DNA of 64,000 bases, taken from contig CM042016.1 of the NCBI GenBank assembly GCA_023525715.1, positions 78,041,382 through 78,105,381 of the forward strand. The letters are read 5' to 3'. A program made the translations under genes and the position numbers. Positions 43,949-53,776 of the stretch are shown here, one piece after another (the stretch's first letter is position 1; the number at the start of each line of letters is the position of its first letter). The notes under the pieces were generated by a model. That model did no database searches and had not been told where the DNA came from. It was given only the letters and a program-made list of their open reading frames with translations. This stretch comes from Cichorium intybus. Lineage: Eukaryota > Streptophyta > Magnoliopsida > Asterales > Asteraceae.

Positions 43949-45606
43949 TCTTCAGAATAAATTCTTCAAATTTGAAAACTATTTTAACAAATGTTGACTT
44001 CATCCTTTAAGGATAAATATTAAGATTTGTTTAAGTCAAAGGAAACTCAAAAACAAGAAAACTCATACCAAACAAAAGGAAAAGTCTGATGCACAATGAC
44101 AAAGTTTAACTCTTCTCTCATGAATTAACCAATTAAAGGACAAAACTTTGATTTTAGATTCTGAAAATCATAGCATATTGCACTAAAAGGTATTTGGGAA
44201 TCGACTTGAAACATCGGTAAGAAAACAGACTTCGAAGTGAGGTCAAGGCTATTTTACAAATTGAAGTCTTGTTTGATTTCAATAACCTTTAACATATTGT
44301 CTATTTCTAACCACCCTTCGAAACTTGACTCGCTTCAACTTCAAACGGATTATGTAGCCTCAAAACTACACAGGATAATTCAAGTGCTCCGAAGTTTTCC
44401 TCAAAAATAGAACCAACATTGTTTGATAAGTAAATTTACATCTCTTTTCATTAAATGATACAAAATTGAACTATATGAAGTTTTTCACTTATAAGGATTG
44501 TTTAATACAAAAACAAAAGGCACCAAAGAAAGAAACCAAATGGTGATGTTTTATATCTTCGGATAAGGAAATTCATAACAGAAAACAAAAGCAAATATCA
44601 AAATAGAAAACAAGAAAGAAAAACAGAAAACAATTGTCAAAAGAAACAAAGACAAACAAAAATCGAAAGATAACCAAAGGAATGCAAAAGAAAAATCAGC
44701 ATTCAAAGGCTTATTCTTCTGTTTTAAATAACAATACAAGGGGCTCCTATAACATAGTCGAGTACTTTGTAGAAGAATATGAACATTTCAAGTAATCTGT
44801 CTTAAATGACAAAGTTGGAGTGGTGTACGAAGTTCAAAGGCTTGTCATCTGAGCTAAGTATCCAAACACTTCAACCGATGAAAAGGAATAAAATTTTCAA
44901 ATGAACCATCAAAACAATCAAATTCAACTTCATAAACACTTCTGATGTTCAAATCACAAATGAAAACTTCATTAAATTTCAAATGCAAAGGATGTTATCT
45001 TTATTATATTTGAAAATTTTGAAGCACATAAGCACAACTCAAAACGTGTTTCCAAATGCGAAATCAAGTTAGTAATGGGGTGATTAGACTTATACACTCA
45101 TGATCGATATTGAATCAAACAGACTTCCAAATGAAAAATGGACTTCCAACATGATTCGAATGATTCTGAACATTAACTCGTGAAATCATCTTTTCATAAT
45201 ATTCATGGAAGTTAAGGTTAAACGACATACTGCATCAGTCAAAAGTAAAATAAAAAACGAATAGAAAAACAAAGAGAAAAACACATGGACTTCAGTGCAC
45301 TGATGAACACTTTGTCAATCACCGAAGTGACAGAATACTCTTCAGAGTCAATAGTAAAATCACCGAAGTGATGAACTCTATGCTCCAAAGCGTAACCTCA
45401 ACGGTCATAATTTTTCATAACTGCGAAGTCAATTAAATGTTCAAATGATTTCCACATTTATGATAAACAACAGAGACATACATTCCCTGAGACTTAACTG
45501 TTTGCATACAGCTGTCAATAAAAATTAAATGAAAACCATTAATCATAATGACGTCTCAAAAAGGTAACGGTTCAAATTTTGAATCATTATAACTGACAGC
45601 CGTGTA

Positions 45607-45836
45607 TTTCTCCTTTTTGCAGAGTGAGTGGGACGAGCAGCTGCTGAGGTGTCCTGTTTCTACTGGACCACTTCAAACGTGCATTTAATAACCTAGGGAC
45701 CACAAATACTATATAAACTTCTCACCCCTTCCATTACATTCTTTACGCGAACACAAAGCTCATCTCTCCCTACAAAATTACTCTCAAAGAAATTCACAAA
45801 CTTCTCATCTTCTTCATCTTCTCCATCTGACCAACA
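45607..45836 (+). promoter_or_regulatory. promoter-like and acceptor-like leader of the third ORF
   Basis: TATATAAAC at 45710-45718 lies about 120 bp upstream of the ATG. A C/T-rich leader follows (CTTCTCATCTTCTTCATCTT near 45800), and the start context is CAACAATGGCC, favourable in plants. A strong 3' splice-site look-alike (TTTCTCCTTTTTGCAG) ends at 45622. Either could give this ORF its own mRNA. Confidence 0.5.
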
Positions 45837-48800
45837 ATGGCCGCCGAAGGATCTTCTCAAACCACTGAAGCTATTTCAGTTCCTGTTCTTAAAAGCCAAT
45901 CAGCAAATCTAGTACTACGCACCAACCTTCAACTCTACCCTAAGCCCTTCGATGCTCTTGTTGAATGCCTGAAGAGATCGGTTCTTGGCTATGCCCTAAC
46001 CTGCACACCATCGATTCCAGCAGCACTTGTTCACAGGGCACATTACACCTCTAATGCCCTGTTCGACACGAACAATCATGTAAAAGCTGTGTTCTTCGAA
46101 ACCATAGATGCAAAGGGAAAAACTAAGAAAGTGCAACTGACCAAAGAAAAATTTGCTGAGGCTCTTCATCTTCCCATCTACGATCCTAAGGAGATTGTGA
46201 CTCCTTCTGCTGAGCAACTCGTCGATATGTTCAATGAAATGGGTTACTTTCCACGACTCGAGAAGATCAGCCTGTTTAAAAAGAACCAACTGCCTGATCT
46301 GTGGAGATACTTCTTTAGTATCTTCCTCAGATGTCTGTCTGGAAGAACTTCAGGATTAGATTCTGCAAGTGTGGCGTTTCAGAGCCTGCTCTTCGGAATC
46401 TACTACGATGTCAAAGTTGATTACGCCTCTATTCTGTGGGCCGACTTCTGTTCACACATCAATCACAGTCTGAAGGGGACTGAAATTTCAAGTGCGAGGT
46501 TCTGGGCAGTTGTTGTTAATGCCCATTATCAAAAGGTTGGATATGTTGCAGATCCCCATCTCCCCGAAATGAGGTATACTCCAATCACTGTATCGCCATT
46601 AGATGATGAACCCGCAGTCTACTGTGCGCAAATTCCTCTTGCCATGCTCTCCAAGGTTCCCATGGAATGTATTGAAGTGACCTCTTACCGCAACACCTTG
46701 GTGATTCCTTATCCCACACGTGATCTAAACAAGGAGACATCTGTGAAAGAAATCCCTAAAGGAAAAGGGAAGAGGAAAATGGCGGGTGGACCCAGTGGTC
46801 CTAAAAAGGAAGAGAAGAAAAGAAAAACTTCGGTGAAAACTACACCGAAGAGGAAACAGCCGAAGAGGCAAAGAAAGATCATGGTTGTGGATGAGTCTTC
46901 GGACTCAGAAAGGACTCCATCCACAGTCCATGAAGAAGAACAAGAAGAAGAAATGCTTGATGATCAACCTTCTTCTCCTACATCACCACCTAGAACAACT
47001 AAACCACCTACACCACCACGAACAACTGTTCCTACTTCACCACTAAAAACAACCAGACCTGAAACACCCCCACATACAATTCCTCCTCCACCTCCACCAA
47101 CAACTGCTCCTCCAACTTCTGAAGTACCCATCTCTGGTATTGATTTTTCATTACCTAAGTTTGAATTACCCATTTCACCACCAAGACAAAATCCCACTTC
47201 AGCAGCACTCTTCGAAGCTTTTCACATGGCTCCGTTGAATGTTGAAGGAGCATCAGAAGAAGACCTACCAGATGAAGGCTTTGTACTAATGAAACAGTAC
47301 AAAGTCCTTAATTCCAAGCTTGACACGCTCATCCAAGCTCAAACAGGATTCGACCCTACAAAGCCAACCATTGGTGATATCTCCGATGAGATAGAGTCAA
47401 TGGAATTCACTCTATCCAAAGGAATAAAGGAGTCTGTCAATAGTCTTGAGAAGAAGCTCTTGGATGAACAAAATAAGATCCAATCTTCCTTCGAAAAGAA
47501 GCTGGAATCAGCTGTTACCTCCATCAACAAAAAGGTTGATGCTTTCATAGAGAAAACCGATAAAGCTAACTCCGAAGTCATGAAAACCTTGCAAGGACTT
47601 CGGAGTGAAATCCAGCAAAGTACCAAGCTTGAAAAACAGCTTGATGAGGCCAGAGCAAAAATTGACGAGCTCACTGCCGCCCAAACCTCTTCGGATGTCA
47701 ATAGATTTACAGACGAATTACAACGAACAAATGCAGCTCTCACACAAGATTTGATTACAAAACTGAGAGTTGCACTTCAGCCTCTGATAAATTTCTCTGA
47801 CAGATTGTCTAGGCCACAGGGCATGCCTAGACAGATCCCTACAGCCACTGCAGGTCCAACAACCTCAACTATCACAACCACTGGCATGGTTGCTAGTGGA
47901 TCGGCTGGTGCTGGAAGTTCAACAGACCGTTCACTAGAAAACATCATTGCTCCACACATGGAAGAGATATACAAGGCCAGAAGAGCAGACTATGAATTGA
48001 TGATCAAAATAAATGAATTTGCTCGAAATGATGGTGAATGGACTGTTGAAGCAATCAAGCTGTTTGGATTTCAAAATCCAAATGTACTTAATAGACTCCC
48101 TCTTCGGAGTTTTGCAATTGTTGACTCCGAAGACATCCAGCTTGATATTCCATTCAATCCGAAGACTTTTGCTTTCCTTCAATTTGTTACTTCGGTGCCA
48201 GAGGATCAGAAAGCAAGTTTTTGGACGAATAAAATAAACTTTCATGCCAAATACATTCAAAGGCAAAACTATGTGTGGAGCCTAAACAAGATCAAGAAAA
48301 TCATTTCAATAAAAGAAGCTGAAAATTATTTGGGCTTCAGAAATTATGATTTTCTTGTGCTTAGGGGGGTAAACGAAGTTGAATCCAGGTTTTCAATAGC
48401 AGACTTTCCCATCATGAATCCTATGGACTTCATCCAGATTCTTGATCTTCTGCGAACCGGCGGTCCTGCTCATGCTGAAATGTCTACCTTTGCTATCAAA
48501 AATCACCTTTTGGGCTTCCTCAACAATTATCTTCACCGTTTTGCAAAGTATGACCTGGAGCTATGTTCCTACTACAGACATCCCTTGAATACTCCTCCTG
48601 TTGTAGTTCGGAATATTGCTAGATTCAAAAATGGAGAAATCTTAGACGAACCTTATGGCGTAGGTTTCAAAGGACTTCGAAATGAAACTGAAGTCACAAT
48701 CATGTTCTTTGATATTGACTACATAGGCCTCCATCCCTCCTTCGTTTCAGGAATGATTTCTCACGTGAACGCCTGCCATGCAAATTCAACTGAGAAGAAG

Positions 48801-48881
48801 AAGTTCATTGACCATATGAACTGGTATCTTACTGTGAGAAAGACTCTGAAGCGAGCTTACAAAAGAAACTTTCAAGTATAG
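45837..48881 (+). CDS. third ORF of copia element 2 (env-position protein)
   Basis: A 1014-aa protein of unknown function with ATG at 45837 in good context. About residues 30-245 form a globular domain (LTKEKFAEALHLPIYD, FFSIFLRCLSGRTSGLD, GIYYDVKVDYASILWADF) that I recall from third ORFs of SIRE-type elements annotated in Asteraceae. About 305-350 is strongly basic (KKEEKKRK, KRKQPKRQRK), resembling a bipartite nuclear localisation signal. About 375-430 is Pro/Thr-rich (PPTPPRTT, PPPPPPTT). About 520-650 is a heptad-rich coiled coil (SLEKKLLDEQNKI, LEKQLDEARAKIDEL). The C-terminal 320 residues form a second possible domain. Proline-rich and coiled-coil parts are also described for the SIRE1 env-like protein. 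I see no signal peptide and no convincing membrane segment, so an envelope role is not supported. The frame is open while pol is broken. Confidence 0.85.
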   Translation: MAAEGSSQTTEAISVPVLKSQSANLVLRTNLQLYPKPFDALVECLKRSVLGYALTCTPSIPAALVHRAHYTSNALFDTNNHVKAVFFETIDAKGKTKKVQLTKEKFAEALHLPIYDPKEIVTPSAEQLVDMFNEMGYFPRLEKISLFKKNQLPDLWRYFFSIFLRCLSGRTSGLDSASVAFQSLLFGIYYDVKVDYASILWADFCSHINHSLKGTEISSARFWAVVVNAHYQKVGYVADPHLPEMRYTPITVSPLDDEPAVYCAQIPLAMLSKVPMECIEVTSYRNTLVIPYPTRDLNKETSVKEIPKGKGKRKMAGGPSGPKKEEKKRKTSVKTTPKRKQPKRQRKIMVVDESSDSERTPSTVHEEEQEEEMLDDQPSSPTSPPRTTKPPTPPRTTVPTSPLKTTRPETPPHTIPPPPPPTTAPPTSEVPISGIDFSLPKFELPISPPRQNPTSAALFEAFHMAPLNVEGASEEDLPDEGFVLMKQYKVLNSKLDTLIQAQTGFDPTKPTIGDISDEIESMEFTLSKGIKESVNSLEKKLLDEQNKIQSSFEKKLESAVTSINKKVDAFIEKTDKANSEVMKTLQGLRSEIQQSTKLEKQLDEARAKIDELTAAQTSSDVNRFTDELQRTNAALTQDLITKLRVALQPLINFSDRLSRPQGMPRQIPTATAGPTTSTITTTGMVASGSAGAGSSTDRSLENIIAPHMEEIYKARRADYELMIKINEFARNDGEWTVEAIKLFGFQNPNVLNRLPLRSFAIVDSEDIQLDIPFNPKTFAFLQFVTSVPEDQKASFWTNKINFHAKYIQRQNYVWSLNKIKKIISIKEAENYLGFRNYDFLVLRGVNEVESRFSIADFPIMNPMDFIQILDLLRTGGPAHAEMSTFAIKNHLLGFLNNYLHRFAKYDLELCSYYRHPLNTPPVVVRNIARFKNGEILDEPYGVGFKGLRNETEVTIMFFDIDYIGLHPSFVSGMISHVNACHANSTEKKKFIDHMNWYLTVRKTLKRAYKRNFQV

Positions 48882-48900
48882 ACTTCGGATACACTTCACA

Positions 48901-48913
48901 CAAAGGGGGAGAT
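48901..48913 (+). other. polypurine tract of copia element 2
   Basis: CAAAGGGGGAGAT directly precedes the 3' LTR. Confidence 0.9.
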
Positions 48914-49394
48914 TGTTGAGAAATTTTGTGATGAAGTGTTGACATATCCGAAGTCCAACCCATGAAGAAAACCCCGAAGTGAACCCCGAAGTGAATAAAC
49001 AGGTGAAGACACCGAAGTCTAAAGACTCCGAACTGTAATGCATAGAGGATCCGAAGACTTGACAGTCTGTCATTTTGTCTTTTATGTGCACGCGTATAGT
49101 ACAATACGTGTTGCATGAATCTTGTATCCTATTGGGTAGTATCTCTGATTCAGTATAAATATCAGTGATACCATACCGTGTCGAAAGAGTGATTACGAGA
49201 TTAACTTACGAGAATCGTATATCTTCAACATAGAAAACCCAATTGTAAAACCAAGTTCTAATCAAATCATTCGGCACATGTTATTCATATCTCATTGTTC
49301 AATTAACTTAGTTGCATTATCATTGTGTGATTGATTGTGTTATTGATTCAATATTTATATCTGCTCATCTATTTTCTTATTTCAACACCCAACA
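48914..49394 (+). repeat. 3' LTR of copia element 2
   Basis: Nearly identical to the 5' LTR. I noticed one substitution (AACTGTAATG for AACTGCAATG) and the loss of 40 bp upstream of the TATA box (49154-49161). Confidence 0.95.
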
Positions 49395-49805
49395 GAAAGG
49401 CCACGTGATAGTTCGCTTTTAAGATCGGATCTAGGGCGCGGTGCGCCCAAAAGTAAGGCGTGGTGCGCCTATGCACATGTTAGGCAACCCGGTTGAATCA
49501 TTGGAAGAACCCACGCTTCATTATTTTAATGCCAAGTAGCCAAAAATGTCGATAACTGGCATCTTCAGAGGCGCGGTGCGCCTATGGTCTGGGCGGGGTG
49601 CGCCCTGGTCGATTTCACTATTTCACTTGGTTTCTTTTAAAGCTCAAATCTCTAGTAAAATCCGATCTTTTGCTCCATACGTGTCTTTTAGCTACAAAAT
49701 GTATTTTTAAGCATATTAGGTATCTTAAGTTCATGAAATGTATGAAACTATACTAAAAATGATACTGATATCGCCCGGAAAATGTGTATAATTTACGCGA
49801 TATCA

Positions 49806-51413
49806 AAATACCCCATACTTGAACTTTGCTTGTCCTCAAGCAATTTTTAGAATAATTTTTAGGTTAAAAATCAATCCGAATAAACAAATACAGACACCAT
49901 AGAAAAAGGTCAATGTCAGTCAACATGGTCAGAATCAGTTTTGTAAGGACCCTATATATTGAACAAACGTTACCCACTTTTAGCATTGTGAACCACTTTC
50001 GTTTGCTACTCGAAGGACGAATAGACTTGTCAAGATTTGGCGATTAGGAGTGTGTATCAGACAAATGAAACAGAGGATGTACCCAGTGGGGGTACTTTTC
50101 ATCTACATTTGATGAGGCTTTTATCCTAAAGAAATAGGGTTTTTAAATGTCCTCTGGGCAAACATCTGGTTTCGATAGTTTCACCCTTGTACTGTCCTTT
50201 ACTTTTTACCGTCTCAAACCTTTCATTTCCTTTTTCTCATCACCAATCATAAAACTTCAATCTTCAATCTCGACATGCCAATATATTCTATATCTTCAAT
50301 TTTTAGCTCGTTTTAGTCTCTAATTCTTGTATACTTTTTGATGTTTCCGTCTTTTTGCTCTTTATTTTCTTGAAGTCTTTAATTAATCGTTGGATCTCTT
50401 TGACTTTTTCTTTTCTCAAGAACTTGGCTTCTAAGAATTTCTTAGATGCGTGGAAGTAGATTGTGATCAAGCTGGTATTATCGATCAATTTTATGACTTG
50501 ATCCCAATGATGTAGAATAGGGGATCGTCTTCAAAGTTCATCAGGAATCCATTTGTAAGATGCGATGAATCAAAAATAGTGATGAGAAAGTGGCAATGTA
50601 AGGTTGGTTGAGACTTGGGAGTACAAAGGGTTAATCCTTTCAGAAGCCAAGATGCGAATTTTCTGATAAATAATATGTAAGGCTTAATATTTGTGTGTAC
50701 ACATCATCCCAATCAACCTCCTCTGAACGTATCTTAATTCATTGAGCACCTGCATCTGTCTTCCAAACAAGTAGTTTCAAAGTGGTTCGTTAGGCTCAAA
50801 GTGTGACCTGTTTGTTCAGTATAAAGAATTTCAAACAAAACTCGGGACCAATCTTATGATTCAATTTTTATGACTTGGCACTATGGTATCCGATTTATAA
50901 ATTTTTCAAAATTTTACCCGAAATTAACCTATAAATGCTCAAAGACAAATAAAATACAAGTGTAAGTACTGCAATCCCTACCCCATACTTGATTAATACA
51001 ACGTCCCCGTTGTATAAATATTTTATAAAATAAGCATAAGAAAATGGAGTATTGGAACCAACTCCCCTGAGGTATAGTACACGTGATTGCAGATGCTGAA
51101 CTTGGAGCTCTCGGAGTGGATCGAATAAGATTCGTGAAATGTCATCGTTTAAGTGCGATCTTATTATTTTTATTTATTTATTTATTATTATTATTTTTTT
51201 AAAAGGACTGAAACGAATGTCAGTCATTCTGCATAATCATCAAATAAACAAGCAATATCTCAAACAACACGGTTAGAAATACACGCAAATAATAAAACAC
51301 ACCACAAATAAAAAACACACTAAAAATCAAAATAAAAATTCAAATTATAGTTTTTTTTGTTTTTGTTTTTGAAATCACCCAAAATAAAAATATATCAAAC
51401 AATACCAGTAATG
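49806..51413 (-). other. PPT and 3' untranslated region of Athila-2
   Basis: Next to the LTR end the minus strand reads GTATGGGGTATTTT, preceded by TTGAGGACAAGCAAAGTTCA as in Athila-1. The rest is AT-rich. No gene is supported, including the 61-codon minus-strand frame at 50303-50488. Confidence 0.75.
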
Positions 51414-52411
51414 TCAATCCAAATCCTCTGCCTCATCAAATCCATGCCCCAGCGGCTGATAATCTCCTCCTGATAGATCGCCATGAGCCCCGCTGGACTG
51501 TCCTGCGCGTCCCATCCTCTGATCCCATGTCGGATATGGATACTACGGGGGAAGCTGCCATCCTGCTTGCTGATACAAGTGTCCCAGGAACTGATGTGTA
51601 TCATCCAGGTAGTGTCCCATGGCATTCGCCTCTTGCTGGCGACGCATATCCATTTGGCGCATTTCTTCCTGCCTGTTTAAATACATCTGGACCATTTGGT
51701 TATAGAGGAAATTTAAGTTTACCTCTTGTTCTGGTCCTTGCTGCTCGTGTTCATGCTGGCGGCGTCGGCTTTGTCTAGAAGCAGAGGGCTGTGCTTCTTC
51801 TGCCCCAAATCCCGGTGGCGGAGTGGTGGAAGTAATACCGACGAAATCGAACGTGTTTGGCGCCACCCTCCGAATCATATATTTAAAATGGGATTCGGAG
51901 AGGATTTTCGGGTGTTCGGTTTTAACCGTGAGCATGTTTATGGAGGAAAAATCGCCCAAATTCTTTGCGATCCGTGTAATCATATTGCCACCGCAAATTG
52001 GGCTAAGCATGTTTTGCCCTTTTGCTCGCTCCCTAAAGAAAACTGCAATTGCGTGTGGGAGATGGAATTTCACATCGGGGTTAATTGCTCCCCAAAGTGC
52101 TGGCAGATCTAAATACGGGCATTTGTCAAACCCGAATGATTGGTTCACGGTAAACGCGAGGAGACGGTGGAGCATTCTGTGGATCGGATTTTGGATTTGT
52201 GAAGCTTTATTGTCTCGTGGTATGGTATTGTTTACATTTGGGATTTATTGAAAGAATAAACCGCATCGCCCTTCGCTGAATTCTCCCTTGTCATAAGTCG
52301 AAAGATAAGCTGGAAAGTGTGGGTGAAATGCAAGCTCCTCGGGGTAAAGGCCTAGGAGATATGCGAACCGGGCAAGAGACACATCATTCCAATTCCCCAT
52401 CAATCGGAAAC
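51414..52411 (-). pseudogene. Athila-2 env-like / ORF-1 protein, 3' part (interrupted by element 3)
   Basis: The minus-strand continuation of the ORF starting in 63204-63541. It reads FRLMGNWNDVSLARFAYLLG just after the insertion site, then a TAA after CGLFFQ near 52245, then IPNVNNTIPRDNKASQ and a long open stretch with CGGNMITRIAKNL, Gln/Arg-rich (RQSRRRQHEHEQQ) and Met/Gln-rich segments. A TAG at 51543-51545 precedes the last 42 codons, ending at TGA 51414-51416. It resembles the Athila-1 protein in order (LARFAYLLGLY versus VVDLGIRLGLY, then the CGG-ITR motif). Two stops and the 10.8-kb insertion make it non-functional. Confidence 0.78.
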
Positions 52412-53761
52412 TGTTGAAAATATGAAATATGATCACCACAAATAAAGGTTTGCACCGTTTATTGTGTGACAAATATATATATATTAAAGATAAATGCGGA
52501 ATAAATAATAAGAGTTGCAGAATAAAAATATATAATCTGATCGCCACAAATAAAGGTTTGCACCGTTTACTGTGTGAAAGATATATAAATAATATAAATT
52601 GCAGTAATTAAATGACTTAAAGCGATAAATAATATAAATGACTATAATTAAAAGACATAAAACGATAAATAATGTAAATGACTATAATTATATAAATATA
52701 TATATATCAAGTAGGTTCGTCAATAGATTGACTGAACTGGTTTACAACAGGACTGTGGAACGACTGGTCTATCAAGTAGGTTCGTCAAATAAATTGACTG
52801 AACTGGCTTAGGGTTGGACTGGATTTCTAATAGACTGTGTCTCTATTTGTTCTTGTTTGATGATCTTGGTAATCTTGACTTGTTTGGTGATCTTGGTAAT
52901 CTTGGTGATGATCTTGGTGTTCTTGGTGTTTTTCTTGGTGTTCTTGGTGTTTTTCTTGGTGTTTTTGGTGTTTTTGGTGTGTGTTCTTGGTGTTTTTGGT
53001 GTTTTGGAGAGTGTTTGGAAGTTGGAAATAAGATGGTGGAAGTTGGAGAGGTTTTTGAGAGAGTTTTGGTTTATAATTTGTGTGTTGTAATGAAAAAATG
53101 GTGTAAAATGGTTTATATATGGAGTTGTAAGGGTTTTGGGTGAGTTTTAATAGGTTTTCGGAAGTTTAGGGACCAAAACTGTAATATTTTAGCTGAAAAT
53201 CTCGCGGGTCTGTCGGAGACGGGTTCGGATCGCTTTCCGGGTCGAACACGCGGAGCCTTATGTGAGGAGAAATGGTAGCGGGTCGGAGCGGATTCGGGTC
53301 TGGGGTGGCGGAGGCGGGTTCCGGACGCGGAGCTGGGCCAGATCAGGCGTTGGGCCGCTGGCGTTTGGGCTGGAGCGGATGGGCCTGCGCAGATTGGGCT
53401 GGAACAGGTAGGTGGGCTTCGGCCTGATTCGTTTTTCCTTTTCTTTTATTTAAAATTGATTTAAAAAACCGAAATAAATTCAAATAAATTAGAAAAAATT
53501 ATTTTTAAATTATAAAATTAATTAAGTCTAATAAAATAAATTATTTAGAAAATATATTTCCAAAAATTCATTTTAAATAGATTTAATTTAATTTTCTTTT
53601 ATAATTTTCTATGTTTTTGGTTTTAAAACTCATTTTCTCGTTTTTCTCGTTTTTAATTTCGAATCCACGCAACCTGAAATAAACTGATAATATTTGTTAG
53701 ACAAAATAAAAACAGTTCATCTTATTTCAATGATGGTCACATACAAAAACATTTTTCAACA
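52412..53761 (-). repeat. 3' LTR of copia element 3
   Basis: Near the left end it has an internal duplication (CACAAATAAAGGTTTGCACC at about 52436 and 52539) and a doubled TCAAGTAGGTTCGTCAA (52707 and 52770). A CTTGGTGTT minisatellite lies at about 52870-53010. A TATA-like TATATAAACC in minus sense is near 53110, with a GC-rich tract farther upstream (53200-53430). The outer ends match those of element 1 LTRs, but the middle is different. Confidence 0.95.
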
Positions 53762-53776
53762 ATTTTCCCCTATGTG
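53762..53776 (-). other. polypurine tract of copia element 3
   Basis: The minus strand CACATAGGGGAAAAT directly precedes the 3' LTR. Confidence 0.85.

Larger units (their letters stand above)
43723..45836 (+). other. spacer between pol and third ORF of element 2
   Basis: No ORF. It starts with a CCGAAGTC hairpin cluster (43778-43948), continues AT-rich, and ends with an acceptor-like TTTCTCCTTTTTGCAG (45607-45622), a TATA box (45710-45718) and a CT-rich leader running to the ATG at 45837. Confidence 0.7.
35868..49394 (+). mobile_element. Ty1/copia LTR retrotransposon with third ORF (element 2)
   Basis: Plus-strand element of 13,527 bp with TG...CA ends and a perfect GAAAG duplication (35863-35867 and 49395-49399). 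LTRs are 35868-36388 (521 bp) and 48914-49394 (481 bp). They look almost identical apart from one 40-bp deletion. Order: PBS, gag, pol, 2.1-kb spacer, third ORF, PPT. The pol is disabled by a nonsense codon and a frameshift. The third ORF after pol and the SGCSRHMTG protease fit the SIRE lineage. The words CCGAAG and CTTCGG are strikingly frequent throughout. Confidence 0.95.
29719..49805 (-). repeat. tandem LTR-PBS array, 3' LTR side of Athila-2
   Basis: Four LTR copies start TGTTGTGTTCAAAAC at 29719, 31349, 32979 and 34609, an exact 1630-bp period. The first three are separated from the next copy by only ATATC, an 18-nt tRNA-Asp primer-binding site and a 6-nt AAAACT spacer. The fourth is full length (about 1665 bp without copia element 2) and ends at 49805 next to a PPT and the Athila-2 3' region. 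In minus sense the order is PPT-LTR-PBS-LTR-PBS-LTR-PBS-LTR. Copies 1 and 2 share GCGTACAAAAG where copies 3 and 4 have GCGCCCAAAAG, so 1 and 2 are the most recent duplicates. The repeated 91-96-codon minus-strand frames inside are not genes. Confidence 0.92.

Noticed and set aside
46709..47974. Antisense frames over the third ORF of element 2 (70-134 codons)
   Set aside because: Shadows of the biased codon use on the coding strand. No start context or domain.
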